A DNA stretch of 64,000 bases. It comes from Nemopilema nomurai. Lineage: Eukaryota > Cnidaria > Scyphozoa > Rhizostomeae > Rhizostomatidae. The notes below the pieces were generated by a model that had not been told where the DNA came from, did no database searches, and worked only from the letters and a program-made list of their open reading frames with translations. Where the stretch lies: contig ML133383.1 in assembly GCA_003864495.1 (NCBI GenBank), positions 3,183,560 to 3,247,559 of the forward strand. The letters run 5' to 3'. The stretch's first letter is position 1, and each line of letters begins with the position of its first letter. The position numbers and the translations under genes were made by a program. Positions 11,141 through 24,700 of this stretch are shown in pieces.

Positions 11141-14100
11141 ATGGCGGCTATGGCGGGAGATATCACTGCAAACTTGCAAAGTCTCTCCTTCGACGCTGGC
11201 TTGAATACAGAAGAAAAGTATGCATTTTAAATATTATAAATTGAAGCGCTCTTAAGTCGCAAAAAGTTTAAAGCAAATTTTGTAAGGCTCTATTCTGTAT
11301 TTGGATTGAAGCCAGTGGCGCAACCTTCAATTAGACTAGATCAATAAATTGTACCGATTAATCAGCCCGCCATCGACTGAAAATCGCCATACTACAGAAT
11401 GCTAATAAAGTTGACAGACGTAGGGATGCACCCTGAGCTTGTAGTTAGTTGTGGCTTTCATTTTTCAGGGAAATATTGTACGTAAGAAAGCGAAGCCATG
11501 CAGTCAGGACATGTATGGTTGGCCAAGCGTAAGTTTTATTGGTGCTTTGCATTCAAGCTTTACATTGTAAGCATTTTATTGTGGTATTTAAGTCACCAAT
11601 GACATTCAACAGAATTTTTCTTGATACTTTACAGAATGACGAGTTTAACATAAGATGTGAATTTTTACTTTGAGTTGTGTGAAGATGGAGCACACAATAG
11701 TGAATTTATAGGCTACGAAGCTATTGCAGCTTCAGTAGGCCACATAAAGCGTCTGTTGACTAAAAATGTGCTTTTGGTTGGTGCGTTTCTTTTTTATTTG
11801 AGTAACTAAGTCCAGGTTTGGCATTTTCATTCTCAAATTCCGTTAAGAATGCTAGATACTTACTCTGATGCACAGTATCTATATAATAGCAAGGCTTCAA
11901 AGATTTTATTTTGAAGTTGGCAAAATGCTTAATACTTAGCTATCTAATTTATGTAATGCTAAGACTAATACGTGGCATGAAGTTATGTCAACAAAGTTCT
12001 CAATATAGTCTTGAACTAATTTTCCTTGTACTGAAATAAATCTTTTTGGATTAATCAGCTGCTATCTTGTTGCTATCATCAATGAAGGAAAACGGTTGAT
12101 TTTTGAGGAAGAGAACTCAAAAGCCAAAAAGGTTAGCATTATCAAAATAATTTCAGATTTTTTGCTTGCACTTTCTCAATAAATTTTGAAAAATTTAAAT
12201 ATATTTTTTTCTACTTTTTGTATAATTATGTAATACTGTTTCCAGTTGTGTTTTTATTTGAAATCATCTTTTAGTTAACTTTGACAGAATTTAGTCAGAA
12301 ATGAACTAAGCTTTATTCATTGAAAAGGGATGTATATTGAAATGCAAATAATAGTCAAAATATTTACAATTTAATTGTTCTTTGGTAGTACATTCATTGT
12401 TCTATGCTGCCAGATTGTGGTTGATAAACATTTGGAAGCCAAGAAAGTTCCATTCAGGGGATTTTATCCACTCAGTAGAATAATTAAGCTGCATATATAA
12501 AGAAAGTGATTGCTATTCAAGTCTGTGTTTGTAAATTTGCAATTATAGTTTTAAATTTCTGCATCCTTGCAATACCCTTGAATGACAAAGCTATTTACAT
12601 TCCCAGTTACCATCAATCTTTCATATTATTTCTGTGGCTTTAATTGTTGCAGATATTTAATTTGTTTCTGCCAGTCTCATATGTTCATTGAAAATAGTTA
12701 TCTGGTAGATTTCTCTAGGATGTCACTTATCTTGTAATATTACTTTTTAGTTTTGTTCTTTATGCTTTAAGCTGAATGCTTCTTGTTTACTTTCAGACTG
12801 GCCCAAAACCATGGAAAGAAGTTCCAAAAAGAAGACCACTGAAGATTGGTATTCTGGGTTGTGGTGCTATTGGAAAGTCTTTGGTGGAAAATCTTCAAAA
12901 GTATTGTGAGTTTGTTTTTTGAATATCACTTTTGCTGGGCATACATTTTTTGCTTTTGCTAGTGATTTTCTTTTTTGAAAGGCTAAAAATGTTTTGGCTG
13001 AGTGTTCTTGTTCTTAAGTTCACTCAACCTCAAGGTTCTTAATAGCTACTTGTAAAATTTGATAGTAAATGCACAGATTGTCAAAACCTTTGTAGTATCC
13101 ACTTACAGTAAATACAGATACCTGCAAGAAATTCACTTTCTGATACGAAATGAATATCAACATGAAATGAAATGAAAATTCTCTTAATTATTTCATTCAT
13201 CATTTTACAATTATTTGAAGAAAAGCAAACATGTACATAATTGCATTTTGTTTGTTATTAGCCAATATACACCCAGAGGAAATTCTAATATCGACAAGGA
13301 GGCCAGACATTTTAAGTGAATTTTCTGAGGCTGGCATTAGATGTTTCTTTGATAATAAACAGGTATTTGGAAGCTGTCTTGTTTATTGCCACTGTTGTTT
13401 GTAAATCCTCTTTGAACAATATTTGAAGGTGTACTGGAAAAGTATCAAGTAATGTTCTACAGATAAATTAGTGGGTGCAGAAACCTGTTCAGACCCTTTA
13501 ATTTCAACTATATAGTATTTCCTCTTTTTGAAGTTTACTTTTTCTAGTATAAAATACTGTAGACTTAATTAAGTTAGCTAACTATTGTCATTGTTGTTTA
13601 GAGGTTTCAGAAAGATCCAAAGCTTGTGTGGGGACTAAACTTTTATGCAAAAGAAATGAAATAAATTGAAAAAGTTTCCTAATGAGCTTCTAAATAACAT
13701 AATTTACAATGATTGCCAAGAAAAAGATTTCATTTGAATTTTATCTTGAAATCATCATTTTTTCCAGCTTGTTGAATCCACTGATCTAACATTTATGTGC
13801 TGTTTGCCATCACAAATTGATAGTGTGATTGAAGTGAGTATGTCTGAAAATCGGTAAAATATTGCCTTTGTGCCAAGGTCATGTTTTCTTTCTTTTATTG
13901 TGCAAAAACGATGTAGATTTCTGTTAAGGCTAGGTGTCTTGAGAATCTGTTTTTGTCTTTTATGATAAAACAATGGCTGGGAAAATATTAAATATATCTG
14001 CTTACAAGCAGCAAGACCTCTTGGTATTGATGCATTCACCAGAAGTAAAATTTACACAGATGTGTGACTCATCCATCCTGTTTCTTTATCTTAATTGCAA

Positions 14101-17100
14101 TTATGAGGCTTTCTATACCAACTTATTTTGTGATAGATGGTGATTAGTTAAAAAGTGTCCCACTCTTTCGAAGCAACCTTTGCTCTTTGCAATTTCTTAT
14201 TTACTTTCAATTGTAAATAGTTGTTTCACAATCCTTTATGTTTCTTTGTTCAATTTTTCTAGGATATCAAAGGCAACATCCGTTGTCTCCTATATACTTT
14301 CATCACAGGTGTGTTTTCCAGAATTCTCTGTTGGAATTTCATCCTGACATCATTGGAATTGCAAACAGCTTATTTGACAGTAGAAATAACTAACAGTAAA
14401 AACTGTTTAGTAAGATTCGTAGATCAGAGAAGATGGCAAGCACTTAATCTGTTTGCAGTTATTTTATTCATTTATCTATTTGTTTGTTTATTTACTTGTT
14501 TATTTACTTTGGAAGAGCTTCTATTTTCTTGTTTCTTGAAATTGCGTTGCATAAGTCGAACATTCGTTGGCTGCTGACTTACTGTGGAGGCAAATGGCTC
14601 CGAGTATGTCAACTTGATCAGACAGTGCTAAAGGATTTGGATTGTTTCTTTACCACATCAAATGTTATAAGCCTCGAGAAGTGGATTTCTAATTAAGAAG
14701 CTTCTTGCATATTAGTTCCAGCTCATTTATTCTATCAGGATCGTTTATAAAGTAATTCGCAAATACTTTGGTCACAGAGCTTAATACGTTATGGATTGTC
14801 TCATTGCTTTCAAGAATTTGGGAATTTGAGGTCGTACAAAGCCCTAGCTTCAGCATGTTCTCGACTTTTCCCTGGACGTAGATCAATTTTCGGTAAGGTT
14901 TTACATCAAAGGCAGTTTATTATCCATTTGTACACAGGCATCCCCAGACTGAAGCTTTGCCGATTGATTGGCTACAGCAACTTAATCAAGCCAGAGTTTG
15001 TATCCTTAGACAGCAAATTTACGACAACGCAAATTTGATATTCATTTGCTTGAACTTTTATTTTCCAACATTTCACATGATATACTTCAATGTTTGCATA
15101 TTTCAAATATCATGTCTCACGAGGGGGCATGTAAGAATGCTTGTTAACATAGGAGGATGATCCTTGATGTTTTCAGATATTTGGGAATAAAAATATCACG
15201 AAAGAGTCATCTTGGAACTACAAACAGAGTGTATGATTTTATTGCCCTCGATTGCCTTTATCGTATCGCCTTTTTTATTCTATGTTCAAAGGCTTAAGCG
15301 TAGAGTAGATGAAGTTGTTTTGTTGAGCATTGACCTTTAAAGTCTTTGATATAGAAAATTGCTGTTTCCACTTCTTGCTATTAGTTTTGTTGGTCAACTA
15401 ATGTTGTTATTTTGTTCTTTACAACAAAAGGAGATAGGCGAGCCATTTTCGTAGAACACAGTCAAGATATAGATTGAATATTTCAGGAATTTAAATCTAC
15501 AGATACCTAAGGTATTGCACCGTAAAAACGTCTTAGGAATAAAAGTCAATGACTCCTCTGATCATTTGATGACGCTCTATCGCAACGTCGGCTCCGTTGG
15601 TTTATTTTACGAGCAAATAATTTGTTATTCGTTTTCAACCAGATTGTTAAGGCAATAGATGGACAACCATCCAACCATTTTCTTAGATAAAATCTTTTTC
15701 CAGAGTGGGATTGAATTAGAAAGCAACTGGAGAATATATCAATGCTTATCTATTTTAGATATCGCAGGCACTGGAGACACCTTCATTGTGTGAGGTCATT
15801 TGTCCAGGAAATGATAAGGATTGTAAGTTGATTTGTTTTGTATTTTCTAACTTGTGACAAAAGTATCACTTTGCATGGGCTCCGACGCAGGCTGGAAAGT
15901 GGAGGGGCCAAGGAAGATTTTAACAATCATAACAAAAGATATTTAGAAAGGCTCTATTGTTTTACAAAAAAGTGCGGGGGCCATGGCCCCCCGGTCCCCC
16001 CCCCTTCGTCAGAGACCCTGCTTTGTCGCCTGTTCGTAAGTGCTAAATGCTGCTCTTAGCTTCAGAGCTGTACTCTCATGTACTATATAAAGAAAGAAAC
16101 GGTATGAAGTTGCTACTCGAGTGACGGCAGTTCCCGGATGATTGCATTGAGCCTCATATCTGACCAGCAACTTTCTACCGTTCTTTTCTTTACGCTACAT
16201 GGGGTGCCTAACGGTTATAAGGAAGAGTATATTTTTAAGGAGCTTTTTATTCCCAAAATATCATCATAAAGACGCACGGTAATGATACGATTGCTAGCTT
16301 GGATTTTTATTTAGGGTGTTTTGCACATAAAATTAGAATTTATATTTGTCTGTTTTCATAGAGATGGAAACATTTTACTTTATATTTCAAACTACGAGGT
16401 GATATATAATTTAGGGAGCTTTTCGAAAGACAAAAAGTAAAGTTAAGAAATATTTAGTGATAAATGAAAGGTTTGGGATAAAGCAAAATTCGACAGTATC
16501 TAATAATCAATGCCGAACAGAAGGCATTCGCTCAACGAGTAAAAAATCGTTCGGCAAAAACTCGAGAATGAAAGAAACATTAGAATCTCTTTTTCCAGAG
16601 TATTCTTTTGTAATTCGTCATTCTTTATGCCTAGTTCTTATTTGTAAACTTAATTTTGTTTTTGTTGTAGTAATAATCAAGACTTCAAGCAAGCTTTCAG
16701 AGTTGATGATTTATGTTCTGATAAATATGCTAATCGTCAACGGATACTCAAGGCAAGACGTGTCAAAGTAAGTTTAATGAATTGGAGAGTTTCTGCATTG
16801 GCTTACTTGGCCAGAAGGAAAGGGGGGTGGGGGGGGGGGGGGAAGCAAAAGGTCGTTGCATGTTGTTTCGGGCGTAAACTTGAGAAACGTGTTAGACATG
16901 ATCCAAACCTTCCCAAGGAATCAAAAGACATCAAGCTTTGCATTAGTGTTGGTAAACTATACCCAGGTCTTGTAAATGACAAAGAGCAGCTCTCTAACCC
17001 AGTTTGGAACAATGTCACCTGTATACCAGCTGTCACAACCGATTTTGTGACAGGCAGTGGTGCTGGTTTTACTGGAATTGTTAAATTCGCAAAGGCAATT

Positions 17101-18160
17101 TTACTGCAAAAGACTTTAGGTGTGAATGCAGAAGCTCTCCTCTACGACCAATGACTGCAAACTGACTGCACTTCGGTTTTTGTCATCCAGAAGGTCACTT
17201 TCTATCAATTAATCGCCTTCGTTTTGAAAGCATACGTTGATTAGGATACGTGCGTTAAATAGATGACAAATATATATGTTGCTACTGGTAATAAAAATGG
17301 CCTAGGTTCAGATAAATTTTTCTTTGCAAAAATAAGGCATGCAAAGTTTAATTTCAAGCCTCATGGATTTTGCAAATTTTTTTGCGAATGCGAACTGGCC
17401 ATCTTGTACACCTGTTTTGCCACTGTCTTTCATCGTTTCAAGTGTTCCAAGAACGCCGTCTATGGAGATTATCCACACTTTTAGGTTTATAAATATGATT
17501 GTGTTTGGCCCTCCGACTGAAGAAAACCCAGCCTTTGTCACTGAAGATGAGATATGGCCTAAGGATTCCAATGCAATACTTTGCCCAATTACCGCAAACG
17601 ACAGGTCAGTCATCAGTGAAAACTACTTCATAACTCCAAGACTACCAGCTCTTCTTTTGAAATGAATGAATTACTGATTGTAATCCTTGTAAAGATAGAA
17701 TTTCAACAATTAAGTGATTGATATCTTGTTTGATGTCTGCATTTGGGTGGTTTTTTAATTCACAAATTGATCCTCGTCCAGCAGATTTGTTAACATTATC
17801 AATTATCAAGCTAGATAAATAAGGAATTTTGAAAATCAGTTTCCATGTTTTCTATTTGTAAACTTCAAGTCTTTTATACATTGAAAAGAATTCTCAACTT
17901 TGTTTTTAACCGAAAGTCTTACTTAATTCTACTGCATCTTCAAGCCCTATCCGTAGCTTTTGGTGTTGAACTAAATCGTCAGTATCTTAAGATCCTGCGG
18001 TTTGAGCTTTTCCATCTCCGTCCTCTACAGGAATTTCCAGGTTTTTGACCTAGACAAGCTTCATTCGTCCACAACAGAAATTGGAAGAATACTGGAAGTC
18101 AACAGCGGTGGCCTGGGCACTAGATTTCGAAAAAGATACGTCACCTTGTTTGACAAGTAA
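11141..18160 (+). CDS. NOXRED1: NADP-dependent oxidoreductase domain-containing protein 1
   Basis: Member of the pyrroline-5-carboxylate-reductase-like NAD(P)-binding family; its substrate is not established. Exons: 11141-11217, 11469-11528, 12059-12131, 12797-12905, 13262-13362, 13768-13833, 14263-14308, 14938-14999, 15177-15230, 15759-15822, 16671-16767 and 18031-18160. They join in frame to 312 residues. The Rossmann motif is G91-C-G93-A-I-G96 within LKIGILGCGAIGKSL, followed by ILISTRRPDIL and FMCCLPSQ, both typical of NOXRED1. The region around GIPRLKL and IKP matches the conserved mid-part. Human NOXRED1 is about 359 residues. The shortfall falls between exons 11 and 12, where a phase-compatible exon of roughly 90 nt may have been missed in an intron of 1.26 kb. 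Intron 10 carries a MITE, and intron 11 a decayed coding-like block. Confidence 0.88.
15874..16020. mobile_element. MITE, family A copy 2
   Basis: Inverted-orientation relative of the element at 541-690. It begins catgggctccgacgcagg and ends cgtcagagaccctg, with the same ggggccatggcccc core. It is flanked by the 5-bp direct repeat ctttg (15869-15873 and 16021-16025). It lies in NOXRED1 intron 10. Confidence 0.82.
16800..17770. pseudogene. unidentified decayed coding-like block in a NOXRED1 intron
   Basis: This stretch has unusually long open segments compared with neighbouring introns, on both strands. On the plus strand, 16860-17154 is open and ends in TGA, and a further frame covers about 17390-17665. 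On the minus strand, open segments run roughly 17770-17650, 17613-17308 and 17150-16803, interrupted by stops and frame changes. None can be placed in NOXRED1 by homology. I do not recognise the protein. An old transposon or retrocopy fragment is the simplest reading, but the true strand is not decided. Confidence 0.3.
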
Positions 18161-21100
18161 GCTGTTTCTACATTTAAATTCTCGCCTACGTTTTTTGTAA
18201 GAAGTATATTTTTGGCTGTGGTCAAATTATAGCTCTACCTGCGAAATGATATCCCTCCACGAGCTTTACTCTTTAATTGAAGTTCTTTATACTTGAGCAG
18301 TAATTATCGGTATGTCCATGGCAATATGCTCAGAAAATTCTCCAAGTAAAAATATCAATCATGATTTTACAACATGTACACAACTTCTTTATGTGTCAAT
18401 GTATTTGGCTGGTTTGTCAATGAATGGCCAGAATTCTGCTGAATCGGGCTGTTTCTTATGACCATGATTGCTATGATGGATTCACGGCTCAAGTTTTCAA
18501 TTAGAAGACTTGCCCATTTGTATTTCCTGTACACCACAAGACAATCTTTCAAATATTTTCTCTTGGTCACAAGTGTATTTTCAAATTCTTGATGAGCGCT
18601 CCGTTTTATGAAGCCTCTGCACCCGCTAATTACCAGGAGAATAGATTGCTTTGTCAAATACCAATTAGAAGTGACACTGTATCTATATCGTTTCAACCAG
18701 CCAGTTGGTTTCCTATTTTCATTATGGGCTTTACCATTATAGATTCAACTCTTGGAAGGTGCAATGTGAACTCGTCCAAACATGATCTCATGGATTTTGA
18801 GTTTGTACATATAATGCCATTTTTGTAAATGTGTAAATGAATTGTTTTAAAGACTTGTACGGTACCCAATTTAAGTGAAAAGTTTACGATCATGAAAATT
18901 AAGCACTTGAACTGCAAACTTGATTTTTTGGTACTAGTGAAAATACTCCAGCTTTCCAACTAGCAAAGAGGTTTGTTAATTGGAACATTGCTGTTTTTGC
19001 TGATGAATTATACCATAAAAACCCCTTTGGCACCCCATCCCCCAACCCTTCTTTTTGTTTGGGTTAAAACAGGCAAAGCGAGCATTTTCTGCTAGCACGA
19101 ATCTCTGTATAACTAGAATTGAGAAATATAATGGAAGAAAAAGAAATATAATGACAATGAAAATAACTTTAACTCTTAAAGACTATTAAAAGCCGAACGG
19201 GTTGTTCTTCCAGTGTAGACGAGGCTTCAAGTATGGAAGCGAGGCTTACTTTTACCAGCAACTGGAGGGGAACGAAGCACTAACTATTCCGATAACAGCG
19301 TCATTCCCATTGCCTCAGTTTGTTTATTTCTATGCCTCGGTTTGTTTATTTCTATGTGTATGAACTTGTACGCGCGCAAGCACGTCCTCAACAACACCGC
19401 TGTTTCAGCTTTGCGTTATTTGTGGTCAAGGTAAAGATAGCTATCTGCTATGACCTGTTTTATCCCGACACCTCTTGTACCATCCCGATACCACGCCAGT
19501 TGCTGTTCATTCTGCGGCGCATCATGCTTCAAGATCAGTGATGACGTAATGCTTAACTATAAGCGGCCTTGGCAATTCACATCGGATTCAATATTCAGAG
19601 TATCATAGTTCAAGTGAATTGTGTTGTCCCAATCTTGTTTAAAATGATTTAGCTAGTATATGCATTTAAATTAGGCAGCAAAATACACGAAGTTCAAGTG
19701 AATTGTCGAAGTTATCTTCCAGCCACGGTTCGAAACAGTTGACTTGGTGGGGGGGGGGGAGAGGTGGGGGGAGGGGGTGTCTTTGAAAGCTGGCTCGTTG
19801 CAGAGGGAGCTCGGGGATCGCTTTCAATCACATTAGATCTTGCACACACCCCCCCCCCTTCCCCCTGGGTCCGCTTGGGCCATCCCAGCTTTTAGTTCCT
19901 GGAATCGTAGTTACTTCCGTATCTCTGTTGTTTCAGGCCATTGGCCTCCTCCGTGTCTTTTCCTTTAATTCAAAAATTCCTGCTTGCCTCACGTGTCTCT
20001 ATAGAATCAATTCTTAAGAATCCTTTAACACTCGTTTGACTCACAACCACGTGGTTTAAAGGTTTCTCTTGTAGTTTTTTGTGCTTCCCACTTCAGTGTA
20101 CATTGGCATTGTTTGCACTTTAAGGCACTTTTTGTCATTTCTATGCTTTAAACTTCCACTGAGCAGGCAGTGCCTGTAAATTGAGTGATGTAGATACCTC
20201 TCTGCAAGTGTCTTCCAGTTGAAACCTAGATTAAAGGCTAATTTTTAAAGAATACCTTTTAATTTTTCACAGAAAAGACAGAAATAAAACAGCAAACTTT
20301 TAATCTGCTTAATTTTACAGAATTAGTTTGAACTTTTTCAAGATAACATGAAGTAATGATAAGAAAGACCTTTTTGTTCATAATCATGACTATTATCTTA
20401 TCCCCCTGATATTCCTTTATCGCAGTCTTTCTAACAGCTGTGAAACTTTACCCTAACAGTCCTTGGGAGGATTGACAATTGTTGACCAATGATCGGGCGA
20501 TCTGGCATTGGCATGGATTGAGGATTCATGGTAGTACCCGTTAATTATAAGCATTGCAGGAAATATGTTGCTAACACTCACGAGGAATTATTTACATCTA
20601 GCCAAAAAGACTAAAACACCAAAATGTTTGTGCATCCCGAGACACTGCGCACAGGTTGACACGGACACTGTTCCGGGGGGGCCTCTATCACACCGGGTCA
20701 CCAAAGATCAATCGGGGTCCCGCCTAAATGGCTTCGGCAAAACGAAAAATTTCGAAATTTCATGAGTTTCGCGTGAAAACCTGTCAAGGCTAGCTGCTGA
20801 TTGATGGAATTTCAAATCCAAGTATCTTATCTATATTTGTTATATATTTCCTTCTGGTGGAATACAGAAGAGCCACAACGGCGGGCCATTAATGTCCACC
20901 CCCTGTTGGCTTTTTGAAAACATAAAACTGTAATTTGTATCTCGGGTGACCTTTACCGGCGTATCGTAATCATTGCTCTGTCGAATCATATATCTAAGGC
21001 AATATATAACAGTAAACTGGAGAGGTTTTTCAAAGGCAGGCGCTGAAATTGGTGCATTGTCGCCGACCAGAAGCCAATGAAATAAGTAAGTCATGTCAAA

Positions 21101-21729
21101 GTTTCAAAATTAATGTCCTTTTTATTGTCGATTATCTTCGTTATCGCATGTCAGTTATTTGAAATCGAATACATCTGTGATTGATAAGATAAGGGAACTT
21201 GGAATACCATTCTAAAGCTTTGATTTAGTTATCCTTTATCCTTTGATGTTTAATGTCTAATTGTCGTTATTGGTTATGGGCTAGAGAGAATGGCCAAATG
21301 GTAGTTTTACGCGTAAACCGCTTTTCGTTTAATTTAAGTAATGCAAATGGGATAACCATCCGACACTACAAAAAGTTATAGAAGCTAGAACACTTTGGAC
21401 AGTGCACAAGGCAAATGAGCTGCCAATGTACAATATATTGTCGCCAGAGAGCTGTAAGATTTTGAGATCTCTAACTACGACCTAAATATATTGTCGCCTT
21501 GTGTCTATAAACGACTTCACTGATGTAGAATTGGATACGATACATTAACTCTGTTTTTTGTCGATGGGAGAACGTAAGGCTACCTTTCGCCTTATGGATA
21601 ACAAACGCTTTAGGAACGAAGCTCCGGTTTAGCTAATGGGGCTTCTCAAATGTATGTAGCAGAACTGATGAGACGAACCAAACCATTATGCCATTGTTGC
21701 TGTGTTTCTCTTCCAGATTGATTCGCAAG
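18161..21729. other. intergenic, no supported gene
   Basis: About 3.6 kb between NOXRED1 and the large secreted-protein gene. An open frame on the minus strand (18696-18367) lacks a recognisable domain. A G-rich then C-rich pair of tracts sits at 19747-19870. A 20-bp direct repeat (gtttgtttatttctatg core) occurs at about 19313-19356. Near the right edge, a pyrimidine tract ending in AG (about 21715) suggests the next gene has a spliced 5' UTR. Confidence 0.4.
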
Positions 21730-24700
21730 ATGGATCTTCTTCGAATCTCCGCACTAGCAGTATGCCTTGTGATATGTTCCGCGTTCGATGACGACGCCCT
21801 TTTTCCTTCTGATGGATTCCATAATGTGTTAGGCCTAAAGCCTTTCTGGCTTCAGGAATCAAACACCAATAGTATGCGTCGAGGGATGGGTGGTGGTGAG
21901 TTAGATGACCCTTAATATTTCGCTCTTGCTGACGTTTTCCTTGTCAGGCCCGTAATGTGTTTGGTCAAGGTAGTTTACAATTGATTATGAAGTGAAATGC
22001 TCTTTTCTAACATTTTCTGATTTATGGTATTTTGCTGCAAATGTCATAAGCATCGCATTCAAGTGCTCAAACTGTTGCAAATACAGTACTTATTCAATTA
22101 TCCGGCCTTCTCGGGACCCGAAATTTCAAGATGTGTGCGGATAAAAACGGCAGAAGCCAGCATAAATAAACAAGATTGGTTTTGTGAAAGTTTATTTAAA
22201 AAACACACATTACAAACTACTGTAAGACACTAAATACTCTTGGAATATAATTGAATATTTGGCTGAATGCGCGATGCTCACGCTTCAAACATCTAGCCTA
22301 TTCAATGGAGAGACACACTCTCTTTAATTTTTGCTAAGGCTTCTTGCCATGATGAGAAAAGCTTTTAAACTGACAAGAAAGCATAGCGATAGAAAAAATG
22401 ATGCCACTCAAACATTTGTGATACTGTTTCGGTAAATATCCGGATACATTTTCCCCAGCTGTGTTTATTTTTCTTACAAATATCTTTTCACTTAGAATTT
22501 TGACTTCTTGTTTCTACCTACTATTAATTCAATAAATGAGCAAGGGGGGCAAAGGGTGTCCCAATGTTGGCAAGAACAAAATTACCTTTTTTAGAAAAAA
22601 GCAAGAAAACGTTCCCATTATATCATCGAAAATATCGAAAATTCTTCATAAAGGTTTTTTCCCCTTTCTACGGACCGGATAATTGGAATCCGGATAAACG
22701 TGGTTCGGGTAATTGAACGAGTACTGTAAACTTAACTGTGTAATTCTACAACCAACATTGAAAACTATATTTGACATTCGTTCTTTTATTTATATTATTA
22801 GATAAATGAACAAGTAATCCATTGTCCTATCAGAAGTCGACCAGTAAATAAATGGGTTCACAAATTCCCTCCCTGCATTAACCCAATTTCTGGCTTTCGA
22901 CATTTTGTGAATACGATTAATACCATGCTACTGTCATAGATGCTACCTTGATCTAATTGCATCGTTGGTGTAACCCTACTCTAAAGAGTTACCTTTGATA
23001 TCGTCCTATAATCATAAGATATTTAGACTGAAAATGTTAAGTTGCTGCATATAGTTGTGGTAGTACAATCGCTAAAGAAAGCCATTTTCTATCAGGTGCT
23101 AGCAAGAGGGATAGACTCTCTGGTAGTTGGCAGGATATGCTATCAATCTCTGGGGAAAAAGTCTTCACGATCGACGGATTTTGCAGTGTCGCAGTAACTG
23201 CAGGTCAGCATAACATGAAGTTGGCAGTCAAAAAAGACCCTTCCGACTGTGTTGTGCCATCTCTGCAGATTGTCGCTGCAATATTATTCCCAAGCGTCGC
23301 AATTGAAGGCTCGACTAAAGGTTTTATTAAGCCCGATCTGTTTGATTTGGTCGAAATCACGGTCAATCCGAAAAAGATAGTCAAAATCAAATGCAAAACC
23401 AAGTCCACGTGGATGATTGCAGAAAGAAAGATTCAAATTAGCGATGGCATCCTGGAATTTGGTTTCCAGGCTGATAAACCAACTTCGAACTTCAAGCACT
23501 GGACTCTCAATGTTAACGGTTTGACTTTCCTCTTAATTGACAACTTTCGCCAAAGCCAGGGTCATAACACATTTTTTCATAAGAATAAATATTGAACAAA
23601 TTCTATAGGAGTATTGAGGTTCAAAATTGCTTATTTATTATTTAGGAGTAATACCAGGCTCAACCTTCATTTAGACTGAAATTTCACCTAAATCTGAGTT
23701 TTATAAATATTTATACATATAAAATAAACTCAGCAGCTTTGTGCGCAATTTATGATGAATCAACACTTTTTTTTAACAACACTTTTCAAAGATTTGATAT
23801 TTTTCTTTAATCTTAAGGCGACTTTACACCTTGTCTGGGCAAGAATAATTTAAGAATAATCTTACACTCAAAATCAAATTTTTTCTATGATGTGAAGCTA
23901 CCTTCTGCAGGTATAATGTCGATATCCAGTCACCAAATGAGCATAAAGATTTCAAAGGCTCCAGGAGTGGATGAGATGACTATGGAATGGAACATCCACA
24001 CCGTAGTCATGGGAGACTTGTTGGGTTACTTTGGCATCACCATGGACATCTTCAAATTCAACGATATTGCCTTCGACAGTACAAAACTGGAAGGGATTAC
24101 GTTTGTCGGATCAGAAATTAAGGGTATCCTAAAAGTTGATGAGTCGTACCAGGTTGTTGCCAAAGCTTCTGTTTCATTTTCTGGGGCCCTCAAATCCGGA
24201 ACAGTTTACTTGATTTTAACCCGTGCTGTGGATGAGCCTGCAAAGCCTGCCCTCGCAATCGACATCCAGGACATCCACAACATTGGGGAAGCTTTGGAGC
24301 ACTTCATCCGTCAAGCTGACTTCATTAGTGACTTTGGGCTTCTTGGCAGGCTCGAGAGAGACAGTATTATCATGCTCGCTAAAGATGATATTGCCATGGC
24401 TGGCAATGAAGTCATCATGAAACTGGTAGAGGCCTTCATAACCCCGGAAGATACTAAAATGATACCAAGTGGGGTTAATCTTAGAGTCAAAGTCCCCATG
24501 AAAGGTATACAGTTAGGCCCTTTTTCAAGATGTCCTCTTGGTTTCTTTTCATTCTACTCAATATGATCAACTGCTTATTTGTGATCTTTATTAATCAGAT
24601 CTGGGGCTTGTAGTTTCAATACCTTCAACGCAATCATGCTTTCTTCTACACCATGCCTGCCAAACGTTTCTTCTACACCATGCCTTGACTCGAAGTTGTC

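Noticed and set aside
11640..11800. Coding-looking segment (FELCEDGAHNSEF) as a NOXRED1 exon
   Set aside because: No acceptor puts it in phase with exon 2, and exon 2 joins cleanly to the exon at 12059 with a family-like continuation.
14311..14696. Hydrophobic plus-strand frames in a NOXRED1 intron
   Set aside because: They come from a T-rich simple tract (tttatttgtttg-like) between well-supported exons.
18367..18959. Minus-strand frames between NOXRED1 and the secreted-protein gene
   Set aside because: No recognisable domain, no supporting splice partners, and similar openness on the plus strand.
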